DNA of 64,000 bases from Rhopalosiphum padi (taxonomy: Eukaryota; Arthropoda; Insecta; Hemiptera; Aphididae), in assembly GCF_020882245.1 (NCBI RefSeq), contig NC_083597.1:6048581-6112580 (forward strand), read 5' to 3'. This document shows, piece after piece, positions 51,225-62,900 of the stretch. The notes below the pieces were generated by a model that saw only the letters and a program-made list of their open reading frames with translations, was not told the DNA's origin and did not search any database. Numbering within the stretch: the stretch's first letter is position 1; every line of letters starts with the position of its first letter. The translations under genes were made by a program, and so were the position numbers.

Positions 51225-51256
51225 AACATAACTTATTTATCAATAAGTTATGTTAG
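51225..51256. repeat. short hairpin
   Basis: TAACATAACTTATT and AATAAGTTATGTTA form 14-base arms around a 4-base loop, about 150 bases downstream of paralogue B. Possibly a minimal MITE or chance. Confidence 0.6.
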
Positions 51257-52372
51257 CTTCTATGTATAGCTTATTATAATATCTTATGTTAATTATTTTA
51301 CTTCAATAAGTTTATTATTTTTAAAGAGAATGTTACAGAAATTATTTTAAAGAGTTGTTTTATTTTTATATAATACGTAAAGTTTTATTCAATTTGGGCA
51401 AAAAATATTATTTTGTATTTTAATTAATTTAGACTTTGTTTTTAGTGATTTGTTATTTGCTTTTTAAGCATTTTAATATGTAGTAAATTTCAAATCACAT
51501 ATTAATTTTATAGTTTTCCCTTTATCTAATTTTTAAATTTCTATATTATCATAAAAAATCAAATTATAATGTGTTAAAATATATAAAATAGGTTGGTACC
51601 TATTATTTTTTTAGTATAAGCAAAAAAGTATAATTAACTGCCAAAGTTAAGATTCATTATTGTTAAAGTATATTGATGTTACTATTTTATACTTAATTGA
51701 TTCTTTAATACTTTCTGTATATTTTATGTTATGTTTATTGGTTAAGTATATTTTTAAATATAAAAAAATGTACTGCTTAATTGGTTATACCTCATATGAA
51801 TTATTTAAATTAAGGTGTATGTTTTAAAATTATCTTGAATTACCATAAAAAACATTTAGTCAATTTTTGATTGAATGGATATAAATTTAAATTATACCAA
51901 ATTGGTTACTACTAATATTTTTTATAATGATTAATTTTATTTTTATTTTATTCATATAAAATTTGTTATATTAGTAGAAAAGTCTATTTTACTTTCTTGA
52001 TTTTTAATCAAGTAAGTATGGTAATTGAAATGAAAAAAGTCTGAATTTTTGATAAATAGGAAAATTATAAAAATGTAACTCAGTTGTAATGAGTACGTGG
52101 GTAATTAAGCTATCTTTAACATAAAATATTAATGAGAGAGATCCGATTTCACACCCAAGTGGTATAACGTTTTGAATTCTCAAAAACGTCAGCGTGAACA
52201 GTCCCAAAATTTCTATTTTTTAACTTTTCTCCAAAACTATTATAGCTAAAAAGTTGGTTGATAGCTTATTAAAAAGGGATTATCTAGTAGATACAAAATG
52301 TGTGATAAAAAATTTTCAAACAAAAATTATTAAATTTTTCACAGTTAAAAAAATAGTTATCTTGCTAGATTT

Positions 52373-52690
52373 TCATTTAGCATGGAAGATTACCGAAACT
52401 GTTATTTGGGGTCTTGTTAGATTCACATTGGCCAGTAGAAGTGCTGTGAAGATTTTCAGAACTTCTTCTTCAACCATTAACTCACTACAAAGCTATAAAG
52501 CTGAAAAACTTAAAAAAACGCCCAATAAAATGTGTTTTAATTTTTTTTCGAAGTTCTATAGTGAATTAAGATAAATTAAAGATAAAGTTCTGAAAATTTT
52601 CAGTACACTTCTCCTAGCCAATATGAATCTAACAAGACCCCAAACAACAAAATCCGCTCTCCGGTTTCAGAGATCTATCTCACTAAATGA
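52373..52690. mobile_element. imperfect foldback element
   Basis: The left arm, with TTTGGGGTCTTGTTAGATTC then AAGATTTTCAGAACTTC, is mirrored by the right arm, with GAATCTAACAAGACCCCAAA preceded by GTTCTGAAAATTTTCAG in reverse order. The arms are about 105 bases with scattered mismatches. Similar AT-rich material from about 52010 may belong to the same element. A 106-codon frame across it is not credible as a gene. Confidence 0.65.
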
Positions 52691-53410
52691 AAATGAAAAT
52701 GAAAATAAAATATATTATATATACGTACATATTGCATACAATTAATACATTTCTAAAAATTGAAAATCAAAAAAGTTTACGTGCCGATCTCTGATTTGGC
52801 AAACGTTTTTTATATGCACTTAAAAGTTTTATAGTTATAGAGCCAGTCATTATTATGCCCTACGCTAGGAAATATTAGAATGACGCCTCTGCAACAATGT
52901 ATCAAGATCAGATAATTAAAATCAATTTCTCAATCTAAGCTCTAAAGAGTGTAAAGGTAAGAGTATTTAATATCTGTTATTATATCAGTATAAGATATAA
53001 TTATATCTATTTGCCTAGATAGCAAGGTGGAAGAGGAAAAGGAGGGTTCTTATCATGTAGCTTTTTGAAGATTTCTTTGGTTTCTAGTTATGTTTTCAGT
53101 GACTTAACTATTTATAATGACATTATCTAATATTAATAAAATGCTAATTGAATTATTAATGCATGTATTGCAAATAAATATAAATTATGTAGTAATTATT
53201 AGGTAGGTAGGTATTAATAATAATATAGTAAGTAATAAGTTACATTTTAATTATATTTTGTTGTCTTAAACGTGGTTAAATAATCTATTCATCTTTTATG
53301 TTAAACTTATTTAAGGGTAGGTATGCTAGTAATTTATCCAGTTAGATTAACATTGCAATTTGTTTTCTTCTGTTGTTTTTAATATTAGAGTAGATACCAA
53401 CCTCTAATTT

Positions 53411-53518
53411 AGCTGTGGGTGAGTTGCGGCCCAACGTGTCGTTTACGATGTTGGAAACTGGCGAATTTCGATTTTTGGACCGAAAATATTTTAGTTGTAG
53501 GTGAGTTACGGCCTGAGT
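53411..53518 (+). repeat. direct repeat of a GGTGAGTTGCGGCC-like unit
   Basis: GCTGTGGGTGAGTTGCGGCC and GTTGTAGGTGAGTTACGGCC occur about 85 bases apart in direct orientation. Probably part of an old repeat; nothing else is assignable. Confidence 0.45.
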
Positions 53519-53569
53519 AATTATCATTACCTAAGTTCTAAAGTAAATCATTGCTAACGCTCAAATAAA

Positions 53570-54424
53570 AAAAGGATTCATACAAGGGTGTACGTTATCA
53601 CCTCCATTATATAACTGCTAGGTACATCGAAAAAGTTATAAATATAGTGAAAGCAAAGTTAACAAGACTAAATATTAGAATCAAAATTCAAATGATACGA
53701 TTTTCAGATTACATTGTGGTAATAGCAGAGACAGATACAGCGTGCAGCTGATGAAATGAATGAAAAGCTTACCTACAACATCAGAAATGAAAATAAATAG
53801 TGCAAAAACGAAGATCTTTGTCTGACCTAAATGGTATACCTAGGGAGCAAAATCACATTTGATGGTAAGAGCGTCCAAAAAATAAAACAAGTAACAACGC
53901 ATAGCATTAGTAAAAACTGCTTTTAGTAAAAAACATAAATCACTCATTTAAAAAAAAAATAACATCTCAATATCAAAAAGAGACTTATTAAAACATATGT
54001 ATGGAGTGTTGTGTAACATATGGATGTAAAACATGGGTGATAATAAATGATACCGAAAATAAAAAACTAGTATCCTTTAAGTTGTGGTGTATGGAAAGGA
54101 TAAGTTGGATACTTGGATAGAGCGGAAAACAAATGAACAAGTACTCAGCACTGTGGAAGAATAACGTACACTCATAGATGTGATTAAAACAAGGTGTTGG
54201 AAAATGGTTGGACACATGATGTCCTGAGACGCCCGAATAGATGCATAATATAATATTAGAGGGTATAAATGTATAATAGAAGGAAAGAAAACTGCAGGAT
54301 GTCCACAAAACTCTTATATAGGACAAATTATTAAATATAATGCAAGAGTCAAAACCTTTAAGAACTTAAAGAGAAAGCGAGCAATCGGTCAGAATGGAAA
54401 ATTGGAGTTGTAAACCAACCTTGG
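53570..54424 (+). pseudogene. decayed non-LTR retrotransposon reverse transcriptase, 3' half
   Basis: Reading across several frameshifts and stops gives the ordered landmarks of a LINE polyprotein. QGCTLSPPLYN is at 53583. IRFSDYIVVIAE around 53696 occupies the position of the F-A-D-D active site. YLGSKITFDGKSV follows, then KKRLIKTYVWSVV, KLWCMERISWILG and a tail with TAGCPQNSYIGQIIKYNA. The catalytic box reads F-S-D-Y, so an essential aspartate is lost as well as the frame. The copy is 5' truncated and dead. Its right end is cut by a MITE at 54425. Confidence 0.8.
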
Positions 54425-54615
54425 CATTGGTGCAACTAGAAAAAAAATTGGGAGGAGGAGGTTACATTATTACAATATAATATATACATAAGGTAAGTAC
54501 AAAGGTTATTATACCAGACTACACGGAAATTTCGGGAGGATTACAAACTTATAACCCCTTAACCCCCCCCACACACACAGACACAAACATACCACCACCA
54601 CTGGTTGCGCCACTG
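54425..54615. mobile_element. MITE, 191 bp, inserted at the end of the LINE fragment
   Basis: Ends CATTGGTGCAACTAG at left and, in reverse from the right, CAGTGGCGCAACCAG, related to the element at 5347. The flanks are AACCTTGG and AACCTTGA, an 8-bp duplication with one mismatch. The interior has a C-run and CA repeats. Confidence 0.78.
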
Positions 54616-54827
54616 AACCTTGAGGTTGAAAAAAAAATGTACCTACCTATATAACTGTGTTAACGATATACCTATGTTCTATCACCTCTACCTATGTATC
54701 GTTCTACACTAGCTATATTTTAATTTTTAACCTCCTAATATATACCTATAACTTCGTTAATGTGTCATTAGAAATTCAATCTAAAACATGCATAAAAACA
54801 TAAAATGCAGAAGTAAAGAAAAATAAA

Positions 54828-55825
54828 GGTGGGCAAGTGGATATCGCTCTGCTGCATACATGTATAGTAGAGATGGAGATGAGTAGGTCACTATAATGGA
54901 TGTGTTAAATTTGAATGCAATGAAAGGAAAGGTATCATCATTGTATACGAAATACGATTCTGAACGGAGATGATTTGTCAGTTTAGGTTAATTAGTAGGA
55001 TATATTATATTATTTATATTATTACCTATATTTAAATTGTAATATATCGTTATTTTACTCGATTTCGTAAAAAAATAAATTTCATACGCTCATAAAATTT
55101 TTCTACATTGACGTTGGAGTTCTTTTTACAGTTATTTGAAGAAAAAGCTATGGAGAACCTTGTATTGAGTTTTTTAACCTTAGATATAAATCACAAAAAT
55201 TTTATGAATTTTCAACTTCAAAATTCTTTCCAAATTTTCGCAATTTTGACATATATTTTGTAAACATTTGAACTTTAAATGCTTATCAAAAAAATTGTGA
55301 GTAACAATAAGTAATAAGTAAGTACAACTTATAAACCTTGTATTAATTTTTAAAGATTTTTGGTGAGCCAAAGTTTTTTTATAGGCACTTCAAAAAAAAA
55401 AACTTAGAAAAATCAAAAATTTCAATTGTCTATAAATAGCTTAAAAAAATTCTAAATATTTTGAAAATTTAATTGTAAATAGATAACGCTAATATAAACA
55501 TTTGATGAAAATTTCAAGTATTTACAATGATTTGTTTTTGAGTTACCTACAGCAAAATCAAAAAATCGATTTGGTCGAAAAGTGGTTATGTGTAAAAATT
55601 CCTGTTTTGCCGTTACTTTTTCGGGGTTTTTCCTGACACTTTTGAAAACTACTGGAAATTTTTTACTTTTGACCCCCCAATGTACAATTTCCTTTTCAAA
55701 GAAGGGCTGAAGTCAAAAAATCAAAGCACTATTATTACTCCAAAACGTGATGACAGACATGAAAATAAAAAAACACACATCATTGTAAAATCAATACGTT
55801 CATCACTCCGTTCAGAATCTAAAAT
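54828..55825 (+). repeat. dispersed repeat, about 1 kb, long copy
   Basis: Runs from GGTGGGCAAGTGGATATCG to TCACTCCGTTCAGAATCTAA and resembles the reverse complement of 21800-22910 over its length. Shorter relatives lie at 4016-4171 and 25231-25290, with a trace near 10270. Short open frames inside are not conserved between copies. The ends do not match a transposon class that I can name. Confidence 0.75.
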
Positions 55826-56599
55826 AAAACGACATAACAATATTAAATTGTGTACCAATACTTTTATTTTTCTAACATTATTATATTATATTCTAAACCT
55901 GACAAAACAATATTATTTAAACGATAAGGTACTTTCATTATTTTTTTTAATATTATTATTATAATATATTATTATACTCTACAACTAAAAAAAAATTATT
56001 CATATTATATTATTATTATTAATTTGGTATCTAACAAAATTGATTAATTTGATTTGAATATTTATTACATTTTTGGAAAATATGTAGGTAATAATAATAA
56101 TTAATTTAGTAAATTATTTTATAATTACTTTTCAATACCTATAATATATATTGTGATATTGTGTATATAGACGATATACATATTTAAATAAACCCGGCCT
56201 GTAATTCATACTTTATTTAGGGATTGGGCTGTAATGAATTATGGTGAACCACCGTAAACACCGCCTAGGACCTAGGTATTTGACCTGTTTGTTATCTAAT
56301 TTAAAGACAAGAACATAAGTATTTCAAGGCTCAATGTAATATTTTTTTATAGTTTAATTTTAAAACAAGTTTATGAGTATTTTAAGGTTATAAATTGTCT
56401 TTAAATTTTAAGTTACTCATTATTTAGTATTTACTATAAGACTTTAGTATATATTATATAACTTTAGACGTCAACCACACATGGGGATACGACGTCCGTT
56501 TATAACATATACATATATATTAATATATTATTTATATTTTATAATAAGCACAATTTAAAAATATGATATTTAAAAAAGGCTTATTCTTGTTCTTTTAGT

Positions 56600-57549
56600 A
56601 CCCCAACTTAACACCAAGCAGAGAAATAGATCATGTTATAGTCAAATTCAAGAAACAAAAATGGTCTGATAATGAATAATAATTATTACAGGATAATGAA
56701 TAGAAATAGACACGACTACACGAGTACACGACTAAATTATTTAAGAAACTGAAACCCAATAAACCAAATTACTTATTACAAGTAAGAAAAATTTACATTT
56801 ATAAACGTAGAGAAGGCGAAGAAAAATGGAGAATTTTAAGTTTTAACCTAACCTTACCTAGCACAATGGTCAATGGTCATATCGGAAAAAAGTTTGGTAC
56901 CAGCTACTTAAAACGTTAAAATAGTAGGATAGATAAAGGTAGTTTAGTTCAGCATAATGAATTATCAGAGATAGAAATGACACACTGATATATTGTTCAA
57001 ATGAAATTTACCGACAGATAGAAAGTAGAAAGAGTATTTCGAGGACCTGCTAAGTATGGAAACCTTCGAGTTATAAGTAGGCAATTCAAAGCGTAAAAAC
57101 TGGAAACTTCCTGGCGGTGACGGAATAAATACAGAATTGATAGAATATGGTGTTGGGGAACTATAATCTATAGGTATTAGGTAGACATGCAAAATAATAA
57201 ATAGCTGGAAACCTGGATTAGTGTGATTATTATAACATTATTAACATTGTACGAATAAGGCGAAAAGCTATAGTTACAGTCTATAGAGGTATAATTATAT
57301 TATTAGTGATGGCGTACATGGAATAACTATATATGACTATATGAGTGCAACAAATTGGAAAGAATGCACTTATAGAGGGATAATTGTGCCAATTGTGGAA
57401 GGGTTTTGTTATAGCCACAAAGCTTTTCAATGAGCCATAGAGCGAGAGATAAAGAAAAACAAGATGAAAAGTATGTAATAGTAGGCACGCAGAAATGTAG
57501 AAGAAAAGAGGCAGAGGAAGATCAAAGCGAAATTAATAGATAGAATAAA
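56600..57549 (+). pseudogene. second decayed non-LTR retrotransposon remnant
   Basis: The clearest piece is 57098-57163, NWKLPGGDGINTELIEYG, which matches the LINE reverse-transcriptase motif (N)KAPGxDGINxELIKxG. Upstream, REIDHVIVKFKKQKWSDNE near 56620 resembles the end of the endonuclease domain, and a K/R/G-rich piece near 57500 resembles the LINE C-terminal tail. Everything is broken by stops and shifts. The order endonuclease, RT, tail is right for one element on the plus strand, but the outer boundaries are guesses. Confidence 0.6.
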
Positions 57550-57994
57550 CTAGGGGTCGGGAAACTGCGGCTTCTTAGAATTATGCAATCTTTGGAGTAT
57601 GCATCAATATCGAGACCCGTAAAATAAAAAATAATTAACGCTAATTAAATAGATAAGTTTTTTTTTTCGTATTTTATAATTGTAGGTAGGTATAATAAAA
57701 TAAAATAATATGTTATTTTTATATCTGTACTGACAATAGACAATATTCGTAATAATGTAATGCGTAGTAATTATAATGTATTAATGAAATAAAGTTTTTT
57801 TTTAAATTTGAGACTTATTATTATGATTTTACTAATTCCCAATGTAATTGTTTTGTTAAAATATATAATATTAGTTATTTTTTGTTCTAAGATGGCATAT
57901 TTTTTTTATCTTAACCAGAGTGATTGTTAAAATCATGATTTTGTAGTTATTTGAAAAAAATGGATCATTTATAAGAAAAGGTTCCGGACCCCGA
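57550..57994. mobile_element. probable hAT-type MITE remnant
   Basis: The left end TAGGGGTCGGGAAACTGCGG and the right end in reverse, CGGGGTCCGGAACCTTTTC, form an imperfect hAT-like inverted repeat. No clear 8-bp duplication and no coding capacity. Confidence 0.5.
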
Positions 57995-58827
57995 AATAAA
58001 TAATAAGACGAAAGTAGGTATCTGATGTAAGTAATTAAGTGATATGAAACCAGTGGTCGTGGCGTTTATAGAATTTTGGCAGGGACCAAGCGGGGAGATA
58101 CGTTGGAAAATATATAGTTTCCCTGAGGGAATTTACATTTAGTATCACCATCACTACTACTACTACTACTTACTAAATGTTGAGGGTTAAAATTATTAAC
58201 ACATAAATAACTATGATTAAACCATTAAATCAGTTAATTTTTAAATTTAAACAAAGTAAAGTAATAAAGTAATAAAAAAATAAAGTAATGCAACAATAAA
58301 TGACAAAAATAATTTAAATAATTATAGTAGGCAATTTAGTGTTATAGTTTGATTCAGATATGTGTTCTGTTATTGAAATTATCCAGAACGTTGAACGAAA
58401 ATATATATTTGTCGTAGGCCATATGGAAAATTAGTTTTTTTGCAAAAAGACTAGGCTCTTTGCAATGGCGTAGCCCGTTTGCGAACTACTTATTATTTGC
58501 CAAACAGCCTGCTGATTTTCAGGCTCATTGCATACAGACTAACAGCAGTTAGGGCAGTTAGGCCTTTTAAGAACTACAATTATTTTATAGTAAAAATCAT
58601 TTTAATTATTTTATTTTAATTTTTAAGGGTTATTGATAATAACACAATACAATATATGTAACATAAATGTAACATGTAACATTATTATTCATTATTTATT
58701 AATTTTGTAAAATAGTTATTTCAATCTCATAGACATACTAATTTTAATGATTAATAATCATGTTTGAATTTTAAAACATCAATACTTGACTTAGTATTCC
58801 CTACACATAGTAAGTTATAATAATTTT

Positions 58828-58858
58828 TGAGGTATTATACTATTATTATAATACCTCA
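58828..58858. repeat. short hairpin
   Basis: TGAGGTATTATA and TATAATACCTCA form 12-base perfect arms around a 7-base loop. No protein-coding context, so not evidence for a terminator. Confidence 0.6.
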
Positions 58859-59763
58859 ATTACTAAAATATTGAAATAGTTACAGATTTTAATTTATTAT
58901 AGATTTATTTATTGATTTTCTTGCATAGGTAATATTTTATAAAACTGTTCTTTTCAAAGTTGTAAATAAACCAAGTAGATACTAGGTACCTAACTAGTTT
59001 AAAAAAATAGTATGTATTGATCAACATAGTATGATGGCTGTCGCTGATATCTCTGACTTTAATAAAATCAAATTAATGGGTGTTATTACAGCTAAGTAAT
59101 ATGTGCAAAAGTTGTTAAGTCAGATATTGTTTGTGTCATTAATGACAAGTCACTTACAAAAGTCTTAAAATGATTTAAAATTTAAAGTTAAATGAAAATC
59201 TAAAAATTAGTATGTCTATGAGATAGAAATAACTATTTTACAAAATTAATGTACTATAAATACAATTTAGTTACTTGGTCTAGTAAATTAAGGACAATGA
59301 AAAAACAATACTAATTAAATACCATAACAAAATTATACTATATTAAAATATTAAAAATACTTAAGAATTTTATTATATGAATTTAAATTAAAATAATTAA
59401 TTTTCAGTCTTCCATAAAATTATAAAAATGGAAAATAACTTATTAATTTAACAATTCATTTTATATAATTAAAATGACCAATTTCTATAATTTCTATTTT
59501 TATAACATAAAAAAGTTTAAATTAGTTATTATAGATATCAAATATTTCCGATGTTCAAACAATTTTCTTTTATTATTATTTTAATATTTTGTGATGGTAA
59601 CTGATTAGCACTGGGGTGTGGAATGACAAAATTAACCAAAATTCAACTGACAATTTAATGATAAGAATATACTAAACTTTTAACATTGACAGTTGGTATT
59701 ACATTTTAGAAAATACATTTTTGTGGAATTAATTTAAAAAAAAAAACAATTTTCTACAACTTA

Positions 59764-59838
59764 CAGAGCCCGGGCCCCCAGAAATTGGGGGCCAAGTGCA
59801 GGTGCTCCATCTGCACTTGCATAAATCAGGGCCTGGTA
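59764..59838. mobile_element. GC-rich double-hairpin patch, probable transposon end
   Basis: Two adjacent perfect stems: GGCCCCC/GGGGGCC (59773-59779 with 59787-59793) and CAAGTGCAG/CTGCACTTG (59793-59801 with 59811-59819). CAGAGCCCGGGCCC at left and CAGGGCCTGG at right look like transposon termini. It does not fit a tRNA cloverleaf. Most likely a short MITE or the end of one. Confidence 0.5.
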
Positions 59839-59999
59839 CTAATATACTCTTATACTTTGTATAATATATATTATTTAATTATTTTATCACAATATTTTTT
59901 ACAATTACCTTCATACAGTCATACCCATTGGCCATTAATATTACATGCCTTCGCGGCGTCACCCTGCAGACTGCAATACGTTTTAAGTTTTTGATGCAT

Positions 60000-62900
60000 T
60001 ATAACGAGTTGCTGAATATTCAAATATTGTATCATGTTTATCATTTACTTCGGTTCCACGAACTATTTGCCTTAAAATAGCAACCAAACGCTTATTATTA
60101 AAAACATGGTTATTGGTTAGGTACCTTTACCTATAGTCGGATAGTTTTTGACAATAATAATGATGATTGACGACCGACGATATTTTACGATATGAAACGT
60201 TTTAAATTATATTTAGCTATTTGGAAATAAGTAGTGATGTCAATGGGCATTGACCAATTTGACCATACAATTCGCAAATGCTTTATGTATCAATATTCAA
60301 TATCATTATAAAGTGTAGCATTTTTGATAAATGTTTTCTGTATTTCTATAATATTATCTTATAATACCAAAAATACACAAAACGATATTATATTTATATC
60401 AATAAAAAAAAAAAAAAAATCCAAGAGGGGTTTTATTCTCCATATCATTCTTCTCTTGTAAATACGCTCCTGTAAGGGCAGAGCTCTATGGGGGTGTAGG
60501 CCGATCCCAAGTAGTTGGGAGTGAACAGTGAAAAAGAAGAGATACACAGCCATAATAATAAAATGGTTAGTCAAACGTATAGGTGAATTCAAAATCAACA
60601 TTAAAACTACCGCTGTATATCAGTCGTACCAATTACTCCAATAATGTATTTTGAATTAGGTATTTTATTAAAACTATATGTTTATAATTATTTTACCATC
60701 ATTCATTGTAATTTGCCATTTGGTATAATATATTAATATTTAAAAGTTATTGCATTTTTACATTTTTTTCTTTCAGTTTCTTTATTCTAAAATTAATTTG
60801 TAGATATATATATATATATTATTTTCTAGTAGTTAACACCATTATTAGTCGTTATACAGTATATTATATTATGTTCATGGTCGTCGTTATTAAGCCTGAG
60901 CAAAATAATCATGGACCATGGTGCCTTATGAATCGATAACGTAATAAAATTGAACGACAATAAGTGGCAACACTGTTCATGAAAATCAGTTTTACTATGA
61001 TGTAATAACATTATAATAATAAATGAATAAATAATAAAATTAAGTAGACAAAAATACAAAATTGATATATCTTTAAACTTTAATACGCCTAACTCACTAG
61101 TACAGAAATAAACACCTCACGAGCAACAACGTTTCAACTCATGATTTTAAGTTAAATGACAATCAAAATGTTAATCGTACCATTCATACCTAATTTTGTT
61201 GTGAACAATATAGAACGATTAAAACTCTTGTTTAAAATGTTTAAATAATCAAAACTCGAACAGATCATTAATCGAGGAGATGTAGAAAAAGAAGTAGATC
61301 AAGAAGTTCAAGAAATTATAAAAACAATAATGTACATTTTAATAATACAAATTAGGCATGTCAATTGTGATGTCCAGTCAAAACAATGGTAAAATGTAAT
61401 TAATAATTATACTTAATACTTAAATATGTATTATTATTGAAGTATATTTAGACAATATATAAATTATTAATTAAGAGTAGCTCCAGTGGTAAAGCAACTA
61501 ATATGTATACAATATATCTATAATTGTATTTACCAGAATATTTAAATGTCTTATTTAATATAACTAAAAAGGGATACACTACATATTATGTAAATATTTT
61601 TTTTTTAAAAGAGAAGAGATTTCGTTCTCTGCATCCACTTTCAACTTAAGTACTACAGGCTAATAGTTGTTTCCCCAAACGCTGCATAAAGAGGATAGGT
61701 ACACAATTATTTACAAAATACCCATGCCATAAAGGCTTAAATTATTAAAAATGATCAATATTTACAGCGTGCTGGTTATTAAAACGCGTTTCCTAGAATT
61801 TCGTTGTAAAATCTCCTATAATTATAGAAGTGCTAGTTCTAGGCCATTTGTCATCCGGGATTAGTCAAAATGCAGTTACAAGTAATACTATGCACTCACT
61901 ACTCCAACAATACAATTTTTAAAACATAAATCAAAAAGTTTATTTTGTATATGAATAATGACTATTGACATCTGTCTTGATATTTAAGGTAATAGGTATA
62001 TAATATCATACAAAAATCCTTTCAAAAATACAATAATAAAAACAAACATAATTTTATGAATATTTTAGTTAAATAAATATTTTAATAACTGCCTAATTTT
62101 CCGTTCAATTATTTTTTATATACTACACTGAATCAGAGAGTAGATAATTTTCCCTTTATCTTAGTCTTGGGAGATTAAGTTTCCTCTCTGTTTAATCATT
62201 TTAATCTGTTCTAAATGTGCTAAACGAGTTCTCCACAATTTGATAAAATGGTTGTTCGACGCGACTCGTTGTTGAGCAACTTGGCAGTGAACATCCAGGC
62301 CTCCTCAAGGCCGCAAGGGTTGTGAATGATGTGAATCAAGCAAATAAGAGATGATATAATAATATAGTATTTTAGAACCATGATCCCGTTGATACCTACT
62401 CTACAGCGTGTACAACACTACAACATCATATAATTTGTCTGGATTTTTAATTTTTTATCTAGTTACCTACTCGAGAATATCATCGTTATTTTCTAATAAA
62501 AAATGGTTTTAGGTCAATTATTATTGACTCAAGTACATATTTCAGTGAATTTATAAATGTACATTATCGCCTATCTATTGGCGTTATACGATACTATATC
62601 ATATAGATTTTAGTCTCTAGATTGGGTATATAGGTATATTATACCTACCTTTTAAACGATAAATATAGGTACCTGAATTCGTTTGGGGAAAATATTACGG
62701 AAAATACGTGAATATTAACATAAAATCATCTACATTTTTCTATAAAATCGATTTTGTTTACATATTGTACCTAATATCAAGATGAATAGGTAATCGAAAA
62801 TATTTGAAATGTATAAAAATTATTTATATTTGCATTTTCTACTTTTCTGTTGAAATAGTGCCATAGTAATACCTATGTATATCTACCACGCACAATTATG

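Noticed and set aside
52254..52574. 106-codon plus-strand frame
   Set aside because: It spans a foldback element arm and AT-rich flank, with no recognisable motif.
53988..54326. 112-codon minus-strand frame
   Set aside because: Antisense of the decayed LINE fragment on the plus strand.
55680..55964. 94-codon plus-strand frame
   Set aside because: Lies in the end of the dispersed repeat and is not preserved in the other copy.
60359..60601. 80-codon minus-strand frame with a GC-richer patch
   Set aside because: No domain or splice context; a T-run and simple sequence make up much of it. Possibly an old repeat, but without identifiable ends.
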